64,000 bases of DNA from Naganishia liquefaciens. Its lineage: Eukaryota; Basidiomycota; Tremellomycetes; Filobasidiales; Filobasidiaceae. Of the stretch, positions 33,014-44,209 are shown piece by piece. The stretch lies in contig BLZA01000030.1 of NCBI GenBank assembly GCA_013423385.1, forward strand, positions 699,168 to 763,167. Direction: 5' to 3'. The position numbers and the translations under genes are program-made. How positions within the stretch are numbered: position 1 is the stretch's first letter; each line of letters opens with the position of its first letter. The notes under the pieces are model-generated. The model saw nothing but the letters and a program-made list of their open reading frames with translations. It had not been told where the DNA came from and ran no database searches.

Positions 33014-35711
33014 TCACTCAGTCGGAACATGGATTGTACCAGTGGCCTCGTTCAGAGTCGACAGGTAGTCCTGAGAATGTGTCCCATGATCAGCGGGTGT
33101 CTTCCTCTATGCAGTAGAGCGTCCCTTACCCTCATCCACTGTTCTCTTTCCGCGGGCATATAGTCGAATTGTCGATAACGCTTATCATTCTGGAACGCCA
33201 GATGGATATCAACACTGCGTCACTGCGAACTTTCGCAACACCACTTACCCTCAACACAGCATGCATCTCCTTGAGATCCACACTCTTGGCCATGTTCGCC
33301 AGATTGGCCTTGCCGCCACCTTCAGCGCCGTACTCTTCGTCTTCGTCTTCATTCTCGGGAATGTATGCCTTTTCGTCCACGTGCTTATTCCGCATTCTGC
33401 CCCAGAAGTCGACAAAGCTGTTCTCCTTGAGGAGCGTTTCAAAGTCGTTGCGCGCGGACTGGAAGCGTACTTGCTGCCACTGCTCGAATCTCTGCTCGAG
33501 CTTTTCCGGTGTAAGGCCGAGACGTGTCACGGCAAAGTCATTCACAATCTCCGGGAAAACGTCTTCGAATGGCGTGTTCAGTTTCGGGGCATGTGATTCA
33601 AAAAGCTTGTGTAGAGCGTCCAGACGTTTTCGCGCAATACCCTCGAGATGAGCATGGAAAAGCCGCTGTTTGTCGGCTGGATTGAGTCCGGGATGCTGGA
33701 ACCTGGGGTCCTTTTCGAGGGATGGCAAGGCGTCCGACCATGAGACATTGTGTTCTCGAATCGCCTGGACCAGGAGACTTCCGAATTCTCGTTCCGCCTC
33801 CTCTCTGTTCGCTCCTTGCTTTGATCGTCGAAGATCTCGCTCCATTTCCTGCTGTTTGACTTTGACTTGCTGTTCCCTCTCGCGCAGGCTGGCTTCTGCG
33901 CGTGCCTTCTTTTCCTTTGCCTTCTTCTCCGCTTCTTCCTCCGCGGTGAGTCTGGTGCTGTTGCCTAGATTTGATTGGAAACGATTGAACAGCTCTTCCC
34001 GCAGAGATGACGACCCAACGGCGTCATAACGAGGATCGCGGACAAGCGGACGCTTGACCTGAAGATCGGTTAGCATGAGGTTCCGCAGCTGGAACTCGTC
34101 AGAGTCCTCGTCCAGACTCACCTCGGGCCATTTAGATTCGGCCGTGATGTTGCCCTGCTCTGTGAGCAACTCGATGAAATCGCTTTCTGCGCGCTTGGCG
34201 TCTGCGCGTTTGCCTGTGCACAACATGTCAATCTGCCGTTTACCCCGAGACTCCGCACAACTTACGCTCGCCTAGCTCCTTCAAGTAGGCCTTGAACGCC
34301 TTTTCCCGCTGACGATCATCCTTGCCGAACGCAAAGAACCGCCTGTCCTTTTTCCAGGCTCTTTTGAAATCCTCCCAAGCCATCCTCGTACTCTTGACTT
34401 CCGCCTTGAGCAATTCCCGATATTCCCTTTCCGGATCCCGTTTCTCGGTCTCGCCCGACGCAATTGTTGATGACGATTTCCCGAGCCGACGGGCGCGTGC
34501 GACTTCTCGGCAATATTCCTCAAAGACTTCCTGCCGGTCCCGCATCGAAGTGAGCAAGACATAACGCGGATCATTGATGAAATGCGGTAGAGAAGTATCC
34601 CAGGGCGCCAGGTGAGAGATGTTCTTGTCATAGAGCAGAGCCTAAATGAAAATGCGGATCATCAATATGGGTATGTGATAGCCTGACATCGACTTACCTT
34701 GAAAAGCGCTCTTCCTTCTTCTACTGTGAACTCAACCTTGGTAGGCGCTTGGAATACTGCCACCCTCGCCTGTTCCTCTGCGTCCTTCTTGGCCTGTTTC
34801 TCGGCCTTTTTGATCGCCTGCTGCTCGGCATGTTCAGCAGCCAACTCGGCCGCGACAGCTTTTTGCCATGCCTCCTCGTCCTCCGCATCCTCTGGTCCGG
34901 CTTGTCCTTCATCTTCGTCATCGTCCTCCTCCGCTTCTTGTGGCTCACCCTCGTTCTCGTTCACTTTCGCAACCTTGGACGCCCTTGCCTCTCCGCTATC
35001 CGCTTCCTCTGCCTTCCTCTTCTTCTCATTCTCCGCACGAGCTTGTTCAGCCGCACGCCGCCTCTCAACCTCTTCTTGCTGTTTACGCCGCCTCTCCTCC
35101 TCGAGCTCCTTTCGTATTCTCTCCCTCTCCCGCTCGGCAGCAACCTTCGCCTCTTCTGCCCTGATCCTGTCCTCCTCCTCTTTCCTGATTCTCTCAGCGC
35201 GCTGCTCGGCTTCGTACGCCTCAACTTCTGCCTTGATCTCCTCGGGAATCGTCCATGAAGACTTTTTGCTGGTCTTTTCCGTGTAAAACACGTTGCCCTC
35301 GGTCGTGATTACCTTTGTCCAGGTGGTGCCAGGTATAGGGATCTTCTCCTTGGGCTTTTCCTTCTTCTTAGCAGCGACTGGTGGGACAGAATTTGCGGGC
35401 GTAACTATTGGCGGCACGCCAGGCATCCCAGGAGCGAAGGGGGGCATGACGCCGGGAGGCAGCGCCATCGGTCTCGTGTAGGTGGATTGTTTCGTGACGC
35501 TGTTGTAGTAGTATGGCGTACCATTAGGGGCTGTGGAGCATCGTTGAGCGTTTAAAGCGTGTCCATTGACGCTCAGAGTTCCCGCAACAAACTCACCTCG
35601 ATGTTCGGACCAATTGGGTGCGAGGGGAGGAAGCGACATTGCACCGTGAGCCACTACGGGGAACCCTGCCGGGGGTCCAGGGGGCATTCCATTGCCATGA
35701 GGAGCTGCCAT
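33014..35711 (-). CDS. TCERG1/CA150-like WW and FF domain protein
   Basis: This is a nuclear protein linking RNA polymerase II elongation and splicing. There are two WW domains: GTPYYYNSVTKQSTYTRP (about 35530-35470) and GNVFYTEKTSKKSSWTIP (about 35300-35240). A Pro-rich segment lies between them and an Arg/Glu/Lys coiled stretch (about 35230-34760) follows. About six FF repeats come next, for example LAPWDTSLPHFINDPRY, MAWEDFKRAWKKDRRFFAFG, FIELLTEQGNITAESKWPEV, EFGSLLVQAIREHNVSWSDA and FETLLKENSFVDFWGRM. The last exons give NDKRYRQFDYMPAEREQWM and a short tail, with the stop at 33014-33016. WW-then-six-FF order fits TCERG1 better than Prp40, which has WW pairs closer together. It is head-to-head with the RPAP3 gene. 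Confidence 0.88.
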
Positions 35712-35936
35712 ATTTTTCAGCGGGGAGATGCGTGGTGGGAACTTGCTATAGGGACGATGCGACCAGCGATTCCAGCAAGAAAATGAATGAAGGAACGAAA
35801 GGACGATGCGAGTCTGAACGCTCTTCGCGTCGATCGCACCGTCTCATTCGCACCCGCTTCATGATATATGATTCAGCACGACTGAGCTTAGCAGTGTCTT
35901 TTCACCTTTCATGCGTGTCTATAGCAGACCTTCGAA
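35712..35936. promoter_or_regulatory. Short divergent promoter TCERG1 / RPAP3
   Basis: At most 225 bp separate two head-to-head genes, and no TATA box is visible. The exact width depends on the uncertain RPAP3 start. Confidence 0.4.
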
Positions 35937-37402
35937 ATGCAGAATCCACCCAATCCAGAGAAGTCCGCAGAGGCGAGGGAGGCTGCAAGTCGAACAAGCC
36001 GCCTGCGAGAAATGTAGAGCTGACGAGAACACATGACGTTCAGGGGAACGCTGCATACAAAAAGGGGAAGTGGGTCGAAGCCATCGGTGAGCATATTACG
36101 AAGATACTAAAGAGCGTGAAGGTGAATGGGATCTTATGCAGGTCATTACACCACGGCTACCGTACTGGTGCCCGAGGATCCTGCACCTCTTCTCAACCGG
36201 GCACAGGCGTATCTCAAGATACAGAAGTGAGCTCGCAGCGTTTGCTGAGCCGAGAACACCTCGTAGACTGACATTGGTCATCTTCAGATGGCAAGATTGC
36301 GAGCGGGATTGTACAAAGGTCCTCAGCCTTGCGGGACAAGGCCGCAATGTCAAAGCGCTGTATAGACGGGCTTCGGCGAGGAAGGAATGCAGGCTGTTTG
36401 ATCAAGCCCGAAGCGGTAAGGACTGGACTTCCACCGTTCACAATACGATTCACGCTGACCTCTTTCGGGGACTGGAAGACTTGGAAGCACTCTTGAAGAT
36501 CGAGCCTATGAATACTGCCGCAAAGGAGGAGTTGACAGAGCTGAAGAAGACAATCAAGGTAACGCATCGTCTTCAGCCAGCACTTCCTCTCCCGGCTGAA
36601 GAGCATCGAAGCAGTCCGAACAGAAATCATCAGCGCCCAAAAAGGCTCCGCAGGATATCAGCACACTGGCCGAATCTACGAGCAGGAAGCCGAGCGCGAA
36701 AAGTCTACCAGCTCGTGAACGCACGTCATCGGCTGTCAAAGTACCCATCACGGTCGTCCCGAGGTTCACGACCAGGCCAGCTACGCTGGCTCATGGCGCG
36801 GCCCAAGGCCAGACACGCGAAAGCGCAGAGCTTTCCAAAAATGCAGAGTCATCTGCTAGCACCAACGGGAGATCGGCATCGTCGGCGTTTGCAGCGTCGA
36901 AAGTAACGAGATCCGCAAAGTCGAGCTATACCAGCGTGGAAGCCCCCCCATCAGCGTCATCCGGGTCCAAGAGCCTCCGCTCCAACATCGTAACGGATGC
37001 GCCCTCGGATTCAGTTGTTCGTTCACCATCTACCGGTTTGGAACTCGTGGATCGGCTCGAAGCGCTTGCAGGTCACGACGATGAGCGATGGCAGCTGCTA
37101 GAGGTAATGTCTTGCTTACGAAGGCCCCCCTCTGTTGATAGACCCTGACATATTGTCCCTCACAGTCGGTCCCGCCTTCAAGACTCCCCACCCTGCTCGG
37201 CGGCATTCTCGAACCAGACCACTTGGCAACGATTTATGCGACTCTGTCGGCCCGCTATACGCAAGCTAGGAAAGATGACGGACTCGTGCGGGAATACATG
37301 CAGGCTCTGCGCCGTATACCAAGGTGGCAGATGACCGAGTCGCTTTTATTGCCCCATGAACGCAAGATGGGTCAAGCGCTCTGCGATGAGGTCGGACTGT
37401 AG
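35937..37402 (+). CDS. RPAP3-like TPR co-chaperone (R2TP complex)
   Basis: RPAP3 bridges Hsp90 and the R2TP complex for assembly of RNA polymerase II, snoRNPs and PIKKs. The first clear TPR is GNAAYKKGKWVEAIGHYTTA, then DPAPLLNRAQAYLKIQKWQD, VKALYRRASARKECRLFDQA and DLEALLKIEPMNTAAKEEL, together one three-repeat TPR domain. A Ser/Ala/Thr-rich linker of about 150 residues follows (36600-37100). The C-terminus PPSRLPTLLGGILEPDHLAT through ALRRIPRWQMTESLLLP is the RPAP3 C-terminal helical domain, ending at TAG 37400-37402. Two points are unresolved. The first exon (ATG 35937 is in another frame from the first TPR, so an unrecognised intron or another ATG is needed) and the splice after KKTIK near 36560 do not join cleanly. 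Confidence 0.75.
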
Positions 37403-37591
37403 GCCCTGGGATTGCGCAGTACGTGCCGACATGGTCATATATCACTCATAGTGCCACCTTGGATCGTTTACGTTCCAAGCGAGTATTTGCACGGCGTATG
37501 CTGTGCGAGGCGCCCCTTTAGATCACTACATCCTCGCATCTCATGCCTGCGCTGCATCATCCCCTCTTCTACTTTTTCTGCCTGACGGATG

Positions 37592-39257
37592 CTACATTCC
37601 AACATCGCCGTAGTGCTCCTTCATGATTCGCTCGCTAAACTGCCCAAACGTCTCCCCATCCGCTCCAATCACTCGATCCACATCCGGTCTGGGATGCGGC
37701 GTCAGCCCGTCGTCCATTTCTTCCCGCACACGTTCGACAAGACTCACTGCAAGAAGAACGCAAACGTCTCCCTCGAAATGGAACTAGCGTCCTGACCCGC
37801 CCGCACAAAGTGGGGTGTGGCGGCGAGCTTGCCGCCCGTCAGAAGCTGCAGAGCTTCACCCGTCTGGAAGGCGAGACAATCGGCGGGGATGGATACCTTG
37901 ATGGGTTCGGCACCCTTGCGACGAGGACAGATCCAGAGGCCGGCTTTGGGATCTGGGGCCGGCACGATTTTGGGTTCGGCCTCGGAGTGGTCGAGGTACA
38001 TGGCAGAGCCTGCGGAAGGAAGGGTCAATCGGGGATGTACGATAAGTTTGGGAAAACGTACAGAGACCGGTGAGCAGACTATGATCCAAGTGGATACCAC
38101 ACGCGTCATCCTGTACACCGTCCACTTCGGCCTGCTCACCGCCCTTGGCAGGAGGGAAGTAGTGCAGCAGCCGGGCCTTGTTGCATTGCGAAGTCGCGAT
38201 CAAGTCGGTGATGCTAGTGTTCTCGGCTGCGGAGTGAACGGCAACAAAGGATTCGCATGCGTTGGCGACGAGGAGGCCGACGCTGTGGATCAATTTGCCG
38301 AGGCTGTCGGCAGGGAGAATTGATCAGTTTAAGCGCTTGAACGTCGGCTCTGTTTCACGGTGCGAAGAATGCCGCGAATTTCGAGGAAGGAGCGAGTCTT
38401 GTCGAGGGCCATTCCGGGCTTTGCTTTGGGAACGCCGCCATTCCCGCATGATCAACCGAAGCGGACCCCTTGCGTTTGTTCTTTGCCCATTATCAATCGT
38501 CCTTTAGACCTTGGCCCAGGCTTTGGAAGAGGGCGTGTAGGCTTTATCTCGAGTCTTCACATGTTCCATTCGACTGGACAAGGTTGTCTCTTTCCTGCCT
38601 ATGAGGTGTCGCCTTGTGAAACATGGCTGATACTCGGGGCATCCCACGTCGGCCCCGCGATCCACTATGAGCCAAGCACTGGGTCTAGCTTTGCCCGGAC
38701 CCGTTGCTTGTGCGCATCCTCGCTCCTGACCGGTAACCCTCACATTGACCGTTAATCTCAAACTCACCCCTTGAACGCGCCCTCGAATCCCTCGACCCCC
38801 TTCTCTCCACTGGGCCAGACATTGTCGCCATAGTATGCGGCATGTGCCTTTCTGAGCTCTTCGCTAACATCCGGATGATCCACGAGGGGGTTGGCATAGT
38901 AGGAGCCCTTGTAGATGTCGGGTTTCTGTTGGGAGGATTTGCTGTGTTTATTGCAAGCACAAATGCAGAGAGCGGGCGTTCACGCACCCCATTCATAATC
39001 TCCTTGCCATGACTCCATCCAAACATGTACTGCACCTCCTCCCTCGAATACCGCTCCCTCACCTCCTCGGACAACGCCGCAAACTTGTCGGCACACCGCA
39101 ACAGCTGTTCACGCAGCCGCGGAAACTCGTCGGGCAAGTCCTTGACGATGATGACGCCGAGGGCATTTTGGCCGTTGCCGAATGCGCGTTCGATCTCGGG
39201 CTGGAGGGCGGTCGGGTTGTGGACGAGGTCGCGGTAGGAGATGGTGATGGCTGACAT
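37592..39257 (-). CDS. 2-oxoglutarate/Fe(II) dioxygenase, isopenicillin-N-synthase-like
   Basis: This is a non-heme iron oxygenase of unknown substrate. ATG 39257 starts MSAITISYRDLVHNP, with ALGVIIVKDLPDEFPRLREQ as the typical N-terminal DIOX block. Middle exons encode YYGDNVWPSGEKGVEGF. The jelly-roll core has the ligands: GIHLDHSLLTGL (H-x-D) and later TPHFVRAG (second His), with SRETFAFFLQP supplying the R-x-S/T 2-oxoglutarate contact. The C-terminus FGQFSERIMKEHYGDVGM ends at stop 37592-37594. There are about five exons. Related fungal proteins are common but mostly uncharacterised. No biosynthetic cluster surrounds it, so a secondary-metabolite role is not supported. It diverges from PUS3. 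Confidence 0.82.
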
Positions 39258-39780
39258 GTGGCAATGGGGGTCCCGCAGAGTGAGTGAGCGGCAGGAAAAG
39301 GGCGGCCGGGAAAGAGGGGGTCGGGAAAGAGGGATATGTATACCTCGTCGGCAGTCCAAGTCCGTCTTGTGCGAGATTCAATCTCTAGCGAGTCCCGGCA
39401 ACGTCGGCTTATTCCTAGAGCGAGACATTACGTGAACACGTGATTTACTACATTACCGGGTCATGTGGTGGGGGGTCCCCGCCTGATTAACGTGGAAAAT
39501 GCAAAATTTAAGTGGGGCTTAAAAATATGTGTCTTTATCGGATGAATTTCCTGCCCCCGCTTGCTTCAGGACACTAATTCCCAAGTGCTCGAAGCGATCG
39601 AACGAGAGGAACAAAGTTCAAGCGATTGAGAATAAGATTGCGTCTCATCAAACGCCGGGGATCCTCTTGCGCTCAACGCTCTCACTGCCGGGAACAGCAC
39701 TCGCCAACGTACGTCCTTCTCCTCTCCTCTCTTGTCCATTCCATCGAGCGGAACAAGTGACCCTTTTGCATCCAGACTGC
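39258..39780. promoter_or_regulatory. Divergent promoter dioxygenase / PUS3
   Basis: This is a gap of about 520 bp between head-to-head genes. The PUS3 frame stays open well upstream of its first ATGs, so part of this region could still be coding if PUS3 starts earlier through a spliced exon. Confidence 0.4.
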
Positions 39781-41577
39781 ATGCCCCTTGCCCGCTTCGC
39801 GCTCAGGCAGTCTCACAGGATGGCACAGTCATTGCACGCGCTCTCCAAGCAAGAGCTCATCGCGCGTCTCACGGCCGCGGAAGCCAAGCTCGGCGGCAGC
39901 TCCGACGACAAAAAGCTCATCAACACGTCACAAAGCACTCCCGTGTCAGCGACGACACCACCCGTGCCCCCGCGTGCCGCCCAGTTCCATCGGAATCCGA
40001 CGCGCAAGATTGCGCTGCTCTTCACGTACCAAGGCTGGCATTATTCCGGGCTCGCCCTGCAGAACCTCCCTACGCCGTTGCCGACAGTCGAGGGTGAATT
40101 ACTTGCAGCGCTCGAGACGACGTTTCTCGTTGAGCGCGGGGCAGGGCTGGAAGGGTGTGGGTTCAGTCGGTGTGGCAGGACGGATCGCGGAGTGAGTAGC
40201 GCAGGTCAGGTGGTGACGCTTTGGGTAAGGAGTAAGCGGAAGCTCGGGGACGGTGGTGAAGCGCTGGGCGATGACTGGAGGGAAGCGAGGGAAAAAGAGA
40301 AGCCAAAGGTGGAGCCTGTGCCGGTCGAGACGCTTGAGGAGGCGGTCGAAGCAGGCGATGTCGGCAAAGACAGCAATTCGGCCGACGCCACCGCCTCATC
40401 CCCGCGCAAACGCAACCGCCGCCTCCGCCCGATCCCACCATCGGCATCCCAGCCATACGAACTCGCCTACCCGCAAATGCTCAACCGCGTCCTGCCGCCC
40501 GAGATCCGCATTATCGGCTGGTCTCCGCTACCTACGCGTCCGGGCCCGAAAGATGGGGGAGAAGAGGAGGAATTCGACGCACGCTTTTCGTGCCAGACGC
40601 GGCATTATCGGTACTTTTTCAATCATCAGCCCATCGTTGGGCAGCGGCCGTTGGATTTGGGTGCGATGCGGGCAGCGGCCGAGCGGCTTGTGGGCGAGCA
40701 TGATTTCCGGAATTTCTGCAAAGTGGACGGCAGCAAGCAGATTGACAATCACTGTCGGCGCGTCATCAGTGCCGTGATACGGCGTGACACCGAGGGCGCG
40801 GAAGCCGGAGATGAAGAGGCACCGGCGGGCGACTATGTGTTTGAGTTGATCGGCTCGGCATTCCTCTGGCATCAAGTCCGCCACATCATGGCCATCCTCT
40901 TTCTCGTCGGTCACGGACTCGAGCAGCCGTCCATCGTTACACGACTACTCAACACCGGGTACGAACCGCCGCCGTACCCGTCTGGTCCGGCGCGCGACGT
41001 GATGCTACGAGTGCCCCTCGACCCGTTGCGGCTCGAGCAAGACAATGTCACTGATTTGCTCCCGAACAAGCCGCTTTATTCAATGGCATCCGGTCTACCA
41101 TTGCAACTATACAAGTGTACGTACAGGGAAGGCGATGTTGATTGGAGGTACGGCAGCTACGACGGGCCGCTCGCTTCACGCCGCTCAAATGCTGCCAATA
41201 ACCCCTTGTCGCCGCTCGAACGCGCCGCCGCGACCGAAGGTACGACGACGCTGCTCCAGCTACTCAAGAACCAAGTCGAAGAAGCCAAGATCCAAGCAAG
41301 GCACATTCAGTCATTCTACGACCAAGTTATCGAAATTAATCATCCGCAAGAGGACGGTGGCGTGCCCTTGGATGAGCCTACAAAGCTCGCGCAGGCGCAT
41401 ACATTGGGCGCCGGGGATGTCATGGCCTGTAAGCGGTATGTGCCGCTCATGCAACGCGCGAGATCGGAGAGCGTCGAGGAGATCAATCGCAAATGGATGA
41501 TCAAGGGAGGAGAGAAGCGGCGATTGAAAAGGGAGGCCGGGGCGGCCGCGCGGGATGCAGGGTCAGATGGCGAGTAG
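39781..41577 (+). CDS. PUS3: tRNA pseudouridine(38/39) synthase Pus3/Deg1
   Basis: This is a TruA-family enzyme that makes pseudouridine at tRNA positions 38/39. It has a single long frame without obvious introns, which is unusual in this window. The first ATGs are at 39781 and 39820 (MAQSLHALSKQEL); I favour one of these over upstream non-ATG starts. KIALLFTYQGWHYSGLALQN opens the catalytic domain, and GFSRCGRTDRGVSSAGQVV holds the catalytic Asp (RTDRG). Later come FSCQTRHYRYFF, FRNFCKVDGSKQIDNHCRR (typical of Pus3) and FLWHQVRHIMAILFLVG. A charged low-complexity insert of about 80 residues (about 40240-40440) interrupts the fold after the RTDRG block. The stop is at 41575-41577. Confidence 0.93.
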   Translation: MPLARFALRQSHRMAQSLHALSKQELIARLTAAEAKLGGSSDDKKLINTSQSTPVSATTPPVPPRAAQFHRNPTRKIALLFTYQGWHYSGLALQNLPTPLPTVEGELLAALETTFLVERGAGLEGCGFSRCGRTDRGVSSAGQVVTLWVRSKRKLGDGGEALGDDWREAREKEKPKVEPVPVETLEEAVEAGDVGKDSNSADATASSPRKRNRRLRPIPPSASQPYELAYPQMLNRVLPPEIRIIGWSPLPTRPGPKDGGEEEEFDARFSCQTRHYRYFFNHQPIVGQRPLDLGAMRAAAERLVGEHDFRNFCKVDGSKQIDNHCRRVISAVIRRDTEGAEAGDEEAPAGDYVFELIGSAFLWHQVRHIMAILFLVGHGLEQPSIVTRLLNTGYEPPPYPSGPARDVMLRVPLDPLRLEQDNVTDLLPNKPLYSMASGLPLQLYKCTYREGDVDWRYGSYDGPLASRRSNAANNPLSPLERAAATEGTTTLLQLLKNQVEEAKIQARHIQSFYDQVIEINHPQEDGGVPLDEPTKLAQAHTLGAGDVMACKRYVPLMQRARSESVEEINRKWMIKGGEKRRLKREAGAAARDAGSDGE

Positions 41578-42056
41578 ACGGTATGGATTTGTATGGGGGT
41601 TGCCAGAGTGGATGGCTGCCCATATTGCATGGCTTCTGTTAACGAAACGGCTGACAAGTGGGATGAGGTCAATATGATGCGCATGTCATCGATGTGGAAA
41701 CCGTCATGATCGCAAACTTAGGCTCGAGACCATGGAATCGGTCGGCGTGGTAAGCCCGATCAGCTAAACGCTGAAATCCAGGGCCGATGTCTCAAGAGGG
41801 ATAGCCGCCAACCCCTCCTTGAGGTCGACAAACGACTCCCACGATCCCTTTTCATCGATGCTTCCTGGCAAACCCTTTCCCTTGCAATCGGAATCCTTCC
41901 AATAACGCCCTTAAATACTTTCAGCGGTCAAAGGCTGGGCGTCACAAGCATATAAAGGGTGATGGCAGCGTTGCCGAAACAAGCTTGTCATCGCTTGCGC
42001 CTCTCGGGGCTATCCATACCAATGGCCATCTCGTTGGCGGGATATAATCAGTTGAC
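41578..42056. other. Intergenic spacer
   Basis: This spacer of 479 bp lies between PUS3 and the metallopeptidase relic. No feature is recognised. Confidence 0.5.
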
Positions 42057-43103
42057 ATGTCTGCACTTCCTCAAAGCGCCTTCACGTTTCCGCCCAATCC
42101 CACCTTGCAGCAGTATCAAGTATTCTGGCGGGAAAGTTTAGAGAGAGCAAAGTACCGTCTGGCAGACTTGGAAGCGTCCCAGGACGAGCGAAGAACTCGA
42201 CAACCACCTCAGAGAGCTCGATGCATTCTACTTGAATTAGAAGAATGCTGCAGACACTGACGCTGAGATCGGAACCGATTTATGGCGCTGCTGCGTACAC
42301 CGCTCGACGATCCATCAAAGGTCAGCAACTGGGGGAAGTCATATCATACGCCGATATGCCGGATCAGAAGGGAGCATACGTGTAGTACCACGAAGTTCAA
42401 ACAATCCTGCATGAGCTGGGACACTGTGCTCATGCTTTGCTATCCGCTCAAGCTCTTCACAGAGTATCTGGCATTACACTTCGGACCCATGGACGTTGTC
42501 GGATCGCCAAGTGAAATGCTCGAGCTATGGTTGATGGATGATGCCTCGTTCAAATTTGCTGTCAATGCGCAAGGAGAGCGAATTCCGGATACGCTTTTGC
42601 ATCAACTTATCGCTTCCAGTGCCGTTGGCAGGGGCGTGAGGATTCGAAGCCATTCTGTTCATGTCGAAGTACTGTGTAAGCACGATGTTCAGCACAAGAG
42701 AGGTATTAATGGACTGTTGACTACGTCTTCATATCCAGCCAGAGCTCCACGTCCATGATCCGCAGAAGGTCACGGCGACACTGGATATCGTGACGGCTGT
42801 ATCCTACGAGTATGGTAATATCAACCTCGAGCCCCGAGTAGCGCCTCAACATAGTCTATGGCACATTGCTTCCAATTTTATGGTTCCCGGGTTTACTTGT
42901 ACCTATTCTCGCAAGTCATTTCCCAGGATATCTTCAATAATTCCGGAAGACTACAAGCTTGATGAACAAGCAGACAGCGTTATCGCGGAATCACCCTGGA
43001 GAAGGGGAGTTCGGAGGATTCAAAGGCATTCATTGAGGAATTTTTGAGCCGCAAATACGATGCACGTGCTTTCGAGGACTGGCTGAAGGCCGGTCAGGTC
43101 TAG
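42057..43103 (+). pseudogene. Decayed M3-family metallopeptidase (saccharolysin/MIP-like)
   Basis: Pieces of an M3 zinc oligopeptidase appear in order but in different frames. YHEVQTILHELGHCAHALLS (about 42386) keeps the HExxH zinc motif, directly preceded by an in-frame TAG (42383-42385). One frame over, FGPMDVVGSPSEMLELWLMD and IPDTLLHQLIAS (from about 42480) match the helix with the third ligand. In the next frame come ELHVHDPQKVTATLDIV and HSLWHIASNFMVPG (from about 42742), then SQVISQDIFNN in yet another frame, and finally EEFLSRKYDARAFEDWLKAG with TAG 43101-43103. The N-terminal half expected of a about 700-residue enzyme is not visible. The 5' frame from ATG 42057 (MSALPQSAFTFPPNP) has no clear M3 match. 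Introns could explain one frame change but not all, so I call it a relic of a host gene. Confidence 0.75.
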
Positions 43104-43747
43104 GCCCGGAAGAACTGAAAGCCGATGAATGTCAGAATGCATTTGCATCGAAGGGGAAGAAGTCAATGAAGGCTGCATGTATTCTTGTAACATAGTCCAA
43201 ATACAGTGTGTTCACAGTGCATGAGCTGTCAATCAAACGGACACTGTAGTGATTGATCGGCTGAAGTGCATCACCAGAAGGCACAGGCCAATTTCGGGAC
43301 TACGTCAGAAGCCGCCTGTACTATCGTACAGCTGTCCGGCTTAGTCTTCACGACCAGCAGCAGTGTGAGCTGCCCAGGTCATTGCCTCGCCGCCTTGTTG
43401 AAGTATGTCGCCGGACGGGCATATGCTTCTCGACTTTGCGGACCGGACCATTCAATTTCTCTTCTCCGAGACTATCTTGACGCGATTCCGTGCAGACGCC
43501 GTTCGATGCAGTACTGATGGTGAGTAGACTAACGCATGTTTTTCAAACCAAGTCTTGAAACGTTCCTGGTCAAGTCAATTCGACATTCTTGAGAAGCGGG
43601 AGGACACGGGGCTATGGTCCGCTGGTTCTGGGTGGCATTGAGCTTGGAAACACTATCCAATCCTGCCGATCTGCTTGAAACCGCATCGATCCAGCAGTCT
43701 TTGCGAAGAGATCTTGCAGCAATGTTGTTTTCATGGTCAAGCGGGAT
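43104..43747. other. Intergenic, between relic and DAD2
   Basis: This stretch is 644 bp with only short degenerate frames (for example near 43266-43517). It may include further decayed coding sequence, but no family is recognisable. Confidence 0.45.
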
Positions 43748-44209
43748 CTACTGCTGTTCCTCTGCTTGTTGTCCGTTTTGTGTATAAGGAATGCGCACCA
43801 GAGGTGGGATTGATTGCACTTTTGTTTCGGATTCTCCGTCATCCTGAGTGGACGTAGTTGCAGAGATTTGAGTTGCCGCTGCAAACGAGTCATCAGTGTC
43901 TGGATCCCGATGAATGCTCACACCAGACTCACGAAAGAGGTTGAGAATGGAGAAAACGTGAGGCCAATTTCTGAGCACACTTCCGATCGCGGCACCGCCA
44001 TCCGCCATTACGCTGCTCATTCGCGCAAGCTCCTCCATCCTTTCCAGCATCGTCGCACTAGCCCTCCGCAGCTCCAACAGGCCATGGTATTCTTGCTGCT
44101 TCTCGAGCAGACGGACTTGGGATGCCGTGAGCAGATCGATGCCTTCAACGTGGGCTAGCGATGGCGGAATATGGGACACGACGGAAGCGCGTGGATTGCT
44201 GTATGACAT
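43748..44209 (-). CDS. DAD2: DASH/Dam1 complex subunit Dad2
   Basis: Dad2 is a small coiled-coil subunit of the fungal DASH ring that couples kinetochores to microtubules. The start is ATG 44209 (MSYSNPRASVVSHIP). The core is LTASQVRLLEKQQEYHGLLE, SATMLERMEELARMSSVMAD and GGAAIGSVLRNWPHVFSIL; the ADGxAA-V-NW pattern is the Dad2 family signature. The tail is acidic and variable and ends QQAEEQQ. It has 153 residues, intronless as read, and is long for Dad2 because of the tail. The open frame continues upstream of 44209, but the added residues are not Dad2-like. Confidence 0.88.
   Translation of the reverse strand: MSYSNPRASVVSHIPPSLAHVEGIDLLTASQVRLLEKQQEYHGLLELRRASATMLERMEELARMSSVMADGGAAIGSVLRNWPHVFSILNLFRESGVSIHRDPDTDDSFAAATQISATTSTQDDGESETKVQSIPPLVRIPYTQNGQQAEEQQ

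Noticed and set aside
34699-35286. 195-residue plus-strand Ser/Ala-rich frame
   Set aside because: It is the antisense shadow of the Glu/Arg/Lys coiled region of the TCERG1-like gene.
37592-39257. Dioxygenase as part of a secondary-metabolite cluster
   Set aside because: Its neighbours are Pus3 and an RPAP3-like co-chaperone, with no backbone synthase, transporter or regulator nearby.
43266-43517. Second decayed gene after the M3 relic
   Set aside because: The short frame shows no recognisable motif in any frame, so no family could be named.
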